Below, one piece after another: positions 62,990-64,000 of a stretch of 64,000 nucleotides of DNA (its first letter is position 1; every line of letters starts with the position of its first letter). The position numbers and the translations under genes were made by a program. The notes beneath the pieces are model-generated. The model ran no database searches and was not told where the DNA came from. It saw only the letters and a list, made by a program, of their open reading frames with translations. This stretch comes from Ascaphus truei (lineage: Eukaryota > Chordata > Amphibia > Anura > Ascaphidae): NCBI GenBank assembly GCA_036426205.1, contig WSYH01002495.1:1-64000 (forward strand). Reading direction: 5' to 3'.

Positions 62990-64000
62990 ACCAGGTTTAT
63001 CAATACCTTTTCATACCGGGATCATTGATTGAGCAAATCAAGGAGGTAGAATAAATTATAATTTATTTCAGGAAAAGACATACACACAATGTAACACAAT
63101 TTACAGGGTTAACACACTTACTGGGAACAGGGCTAACAAAGAAATCTATCCTTTAAAACGAAATTCACAAAAATTACCTCTGAAGTTACCCTTTCCACTG
63201 ACCGGGAGGTAGTCACGAAAGTCCTGGAACTGATTTCGGCATGCAAACGCTACGTTCTCAAAAGTGGGACTTAGAAAAATTCTTGAGTCAAAATCTTTGA
63301 AGCCGCCTCACCTCTATTCAGCACAGAGCATCTTTGAATTTGCCTTTGTTGGTTTGGCGCTTGGAATCTGTTCTCCTGATTGGGTGCAAGGCTCCTTATG
63401 GGTTTCAGGGTCTCATTCACCAACCTCTACAGCCTATCAGAGTGTCGGAATTCTCCTGCCAGACAGTCACCGATTTGCCGGTATTGTAAAGCCGGACGGG
63501 CACCTTTCATTCTGCAAAGGGGCATGCGCCAACCTGGCAAATGGTGGCTGGATAGCTCTGTGTTAGCCCAGTTTGCGGGTACTCAAGCAGAACTGCAGTA
63601 CCCCTCCTGTTCTAACACCTTGGCATCCCTGAGGCTTTCAAGTCCGGACTCCGCACAGACCCATAGGCACCAAGCTTGGTAGCCATCTGGTCCCTCGGAA
63701 TTCATGACTTAGAAATCCCACAGTTCATTTATTGGTTATCAGTATATATTCCTATTAAACACAACTCTCTAATAAAATATACTGTGCCCTGTATCTTGTG
63801 TGATAAACTGTAAGTCACTATTCTGGTGCCTGGGATGGAGTGAGGGGATATACTGCTTACTCTCACTAGCCTCATTCTTGGCACACTTTAGAAAATAACT
63901 TTTAAAACTTTTTATACACAAGAAATCACTCTCAGCTTTATCACATAGCTGGAGCATCCCCTGAACCCCTAGACCAGCTTCAGGGTACCTGGGCATGTAT
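62990..64000. repeat. Probable LTR running off the window
   Basis: A possible start TGTCACGGGAGACCAGG (62991) is followed by AT-rich DNA with AATAAA-type signals on both strands and a mid-part without open domains. The texture is that of the LTRs elsewhere in the window. The right end, the TSD and any interior lie beyond 64000, so the call is tentative. The short frames at 63264-63682 have no domain. Confidence 0.35.

Noticed and set aside
63264..63682. Two overlapping 100-codon frames as a small gene
   Set aside because: No domain, no supporting context, and the region has LTR texture.

Overview
The window reads as accessory DNA of an anuran amphibian. The support is the mix of families: L1-type LINEs with long ORF2, Ty3/gypsy elements, a Penelope-like GIY-YIG endonuclease, hAT and TA-target MITEs, an L2-like 3' tail, and amphibian-style C2H2 finger repeats. 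Prokaryotic signals are absent. The species cannot be fixed from the sequence. No complete, intact host protein gene is present. Host-like coding matter consists of C2H2 finger exons (0.8-6.6 kb), a broken PR/SET fragment of PRDM9 type (62.06-62.25 kb), and host-derived segments carried inside an LTR element (10.2-14.2 kb).

Layout. 0-6.6 kb: a mosaic of zinc-finger exons and their flank in direct and inverted copies. The copies differ mostly by one-base indels and look like unpolished long-read gap filling; the clean array starts at 5.73 kb. 7.0-9.1 kb: a 5'-truncated L1 (minus) with exact target-site duplication (TSD). 10.2-14.2 kb: an LTR element (minus) without pol, whose coding region joins a zinc-knuckle-like motif, myosin-rod-like coiled coil and a segment resembling condensin subunit NCAPG. 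14.2-20 kb: satellites, MITEs and non-coding repeats. 20.2-20.8 kb: a solo LTR. 20.9-23.3 kb: a second truncated L1 (plus). 23.4-30.7 kb: an apparently full-length but broken L1 (minus). Two of the three L1s carry TA-flanked MITEs inside ORF2. 31-35 kb: Ty3/gypsy pol and 3' LTR. 35.0-38.3 kb: a hAT-like element loaded with a minisatellite, a solo LTR, a MITE and an L2/SINE tail. 38.9-41.55 kb: a 2.6-kb fold-back element with 14-bp TSD. 43-48 kb: a second, inverted gypsy copy. 48-59 kb: fold-back MITEs, purine/pyrimidine minisatellites and a second large hAT-like element. 59.7-60.8 kb: the Penelope-like element. 60.8-64 kb: MITEs, the PR/SET relic and a probable LTR running off the window.

How the parts relate. 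Most of the window is a record of nested insertion, and many events can be ordered from their TSDs. The observations most worth follow-up are: the pol-less LTR element with apparently captured host genes; the co-occurrence of a PRDM9-type finger array and a PRDM9-type SET relic; the 2.6-kb fold-back element; and five hammerhead-ribozyme-like cores spread over the Penelope-type repeats. All homology statements come from recognising sequence by eye; no database search was run.
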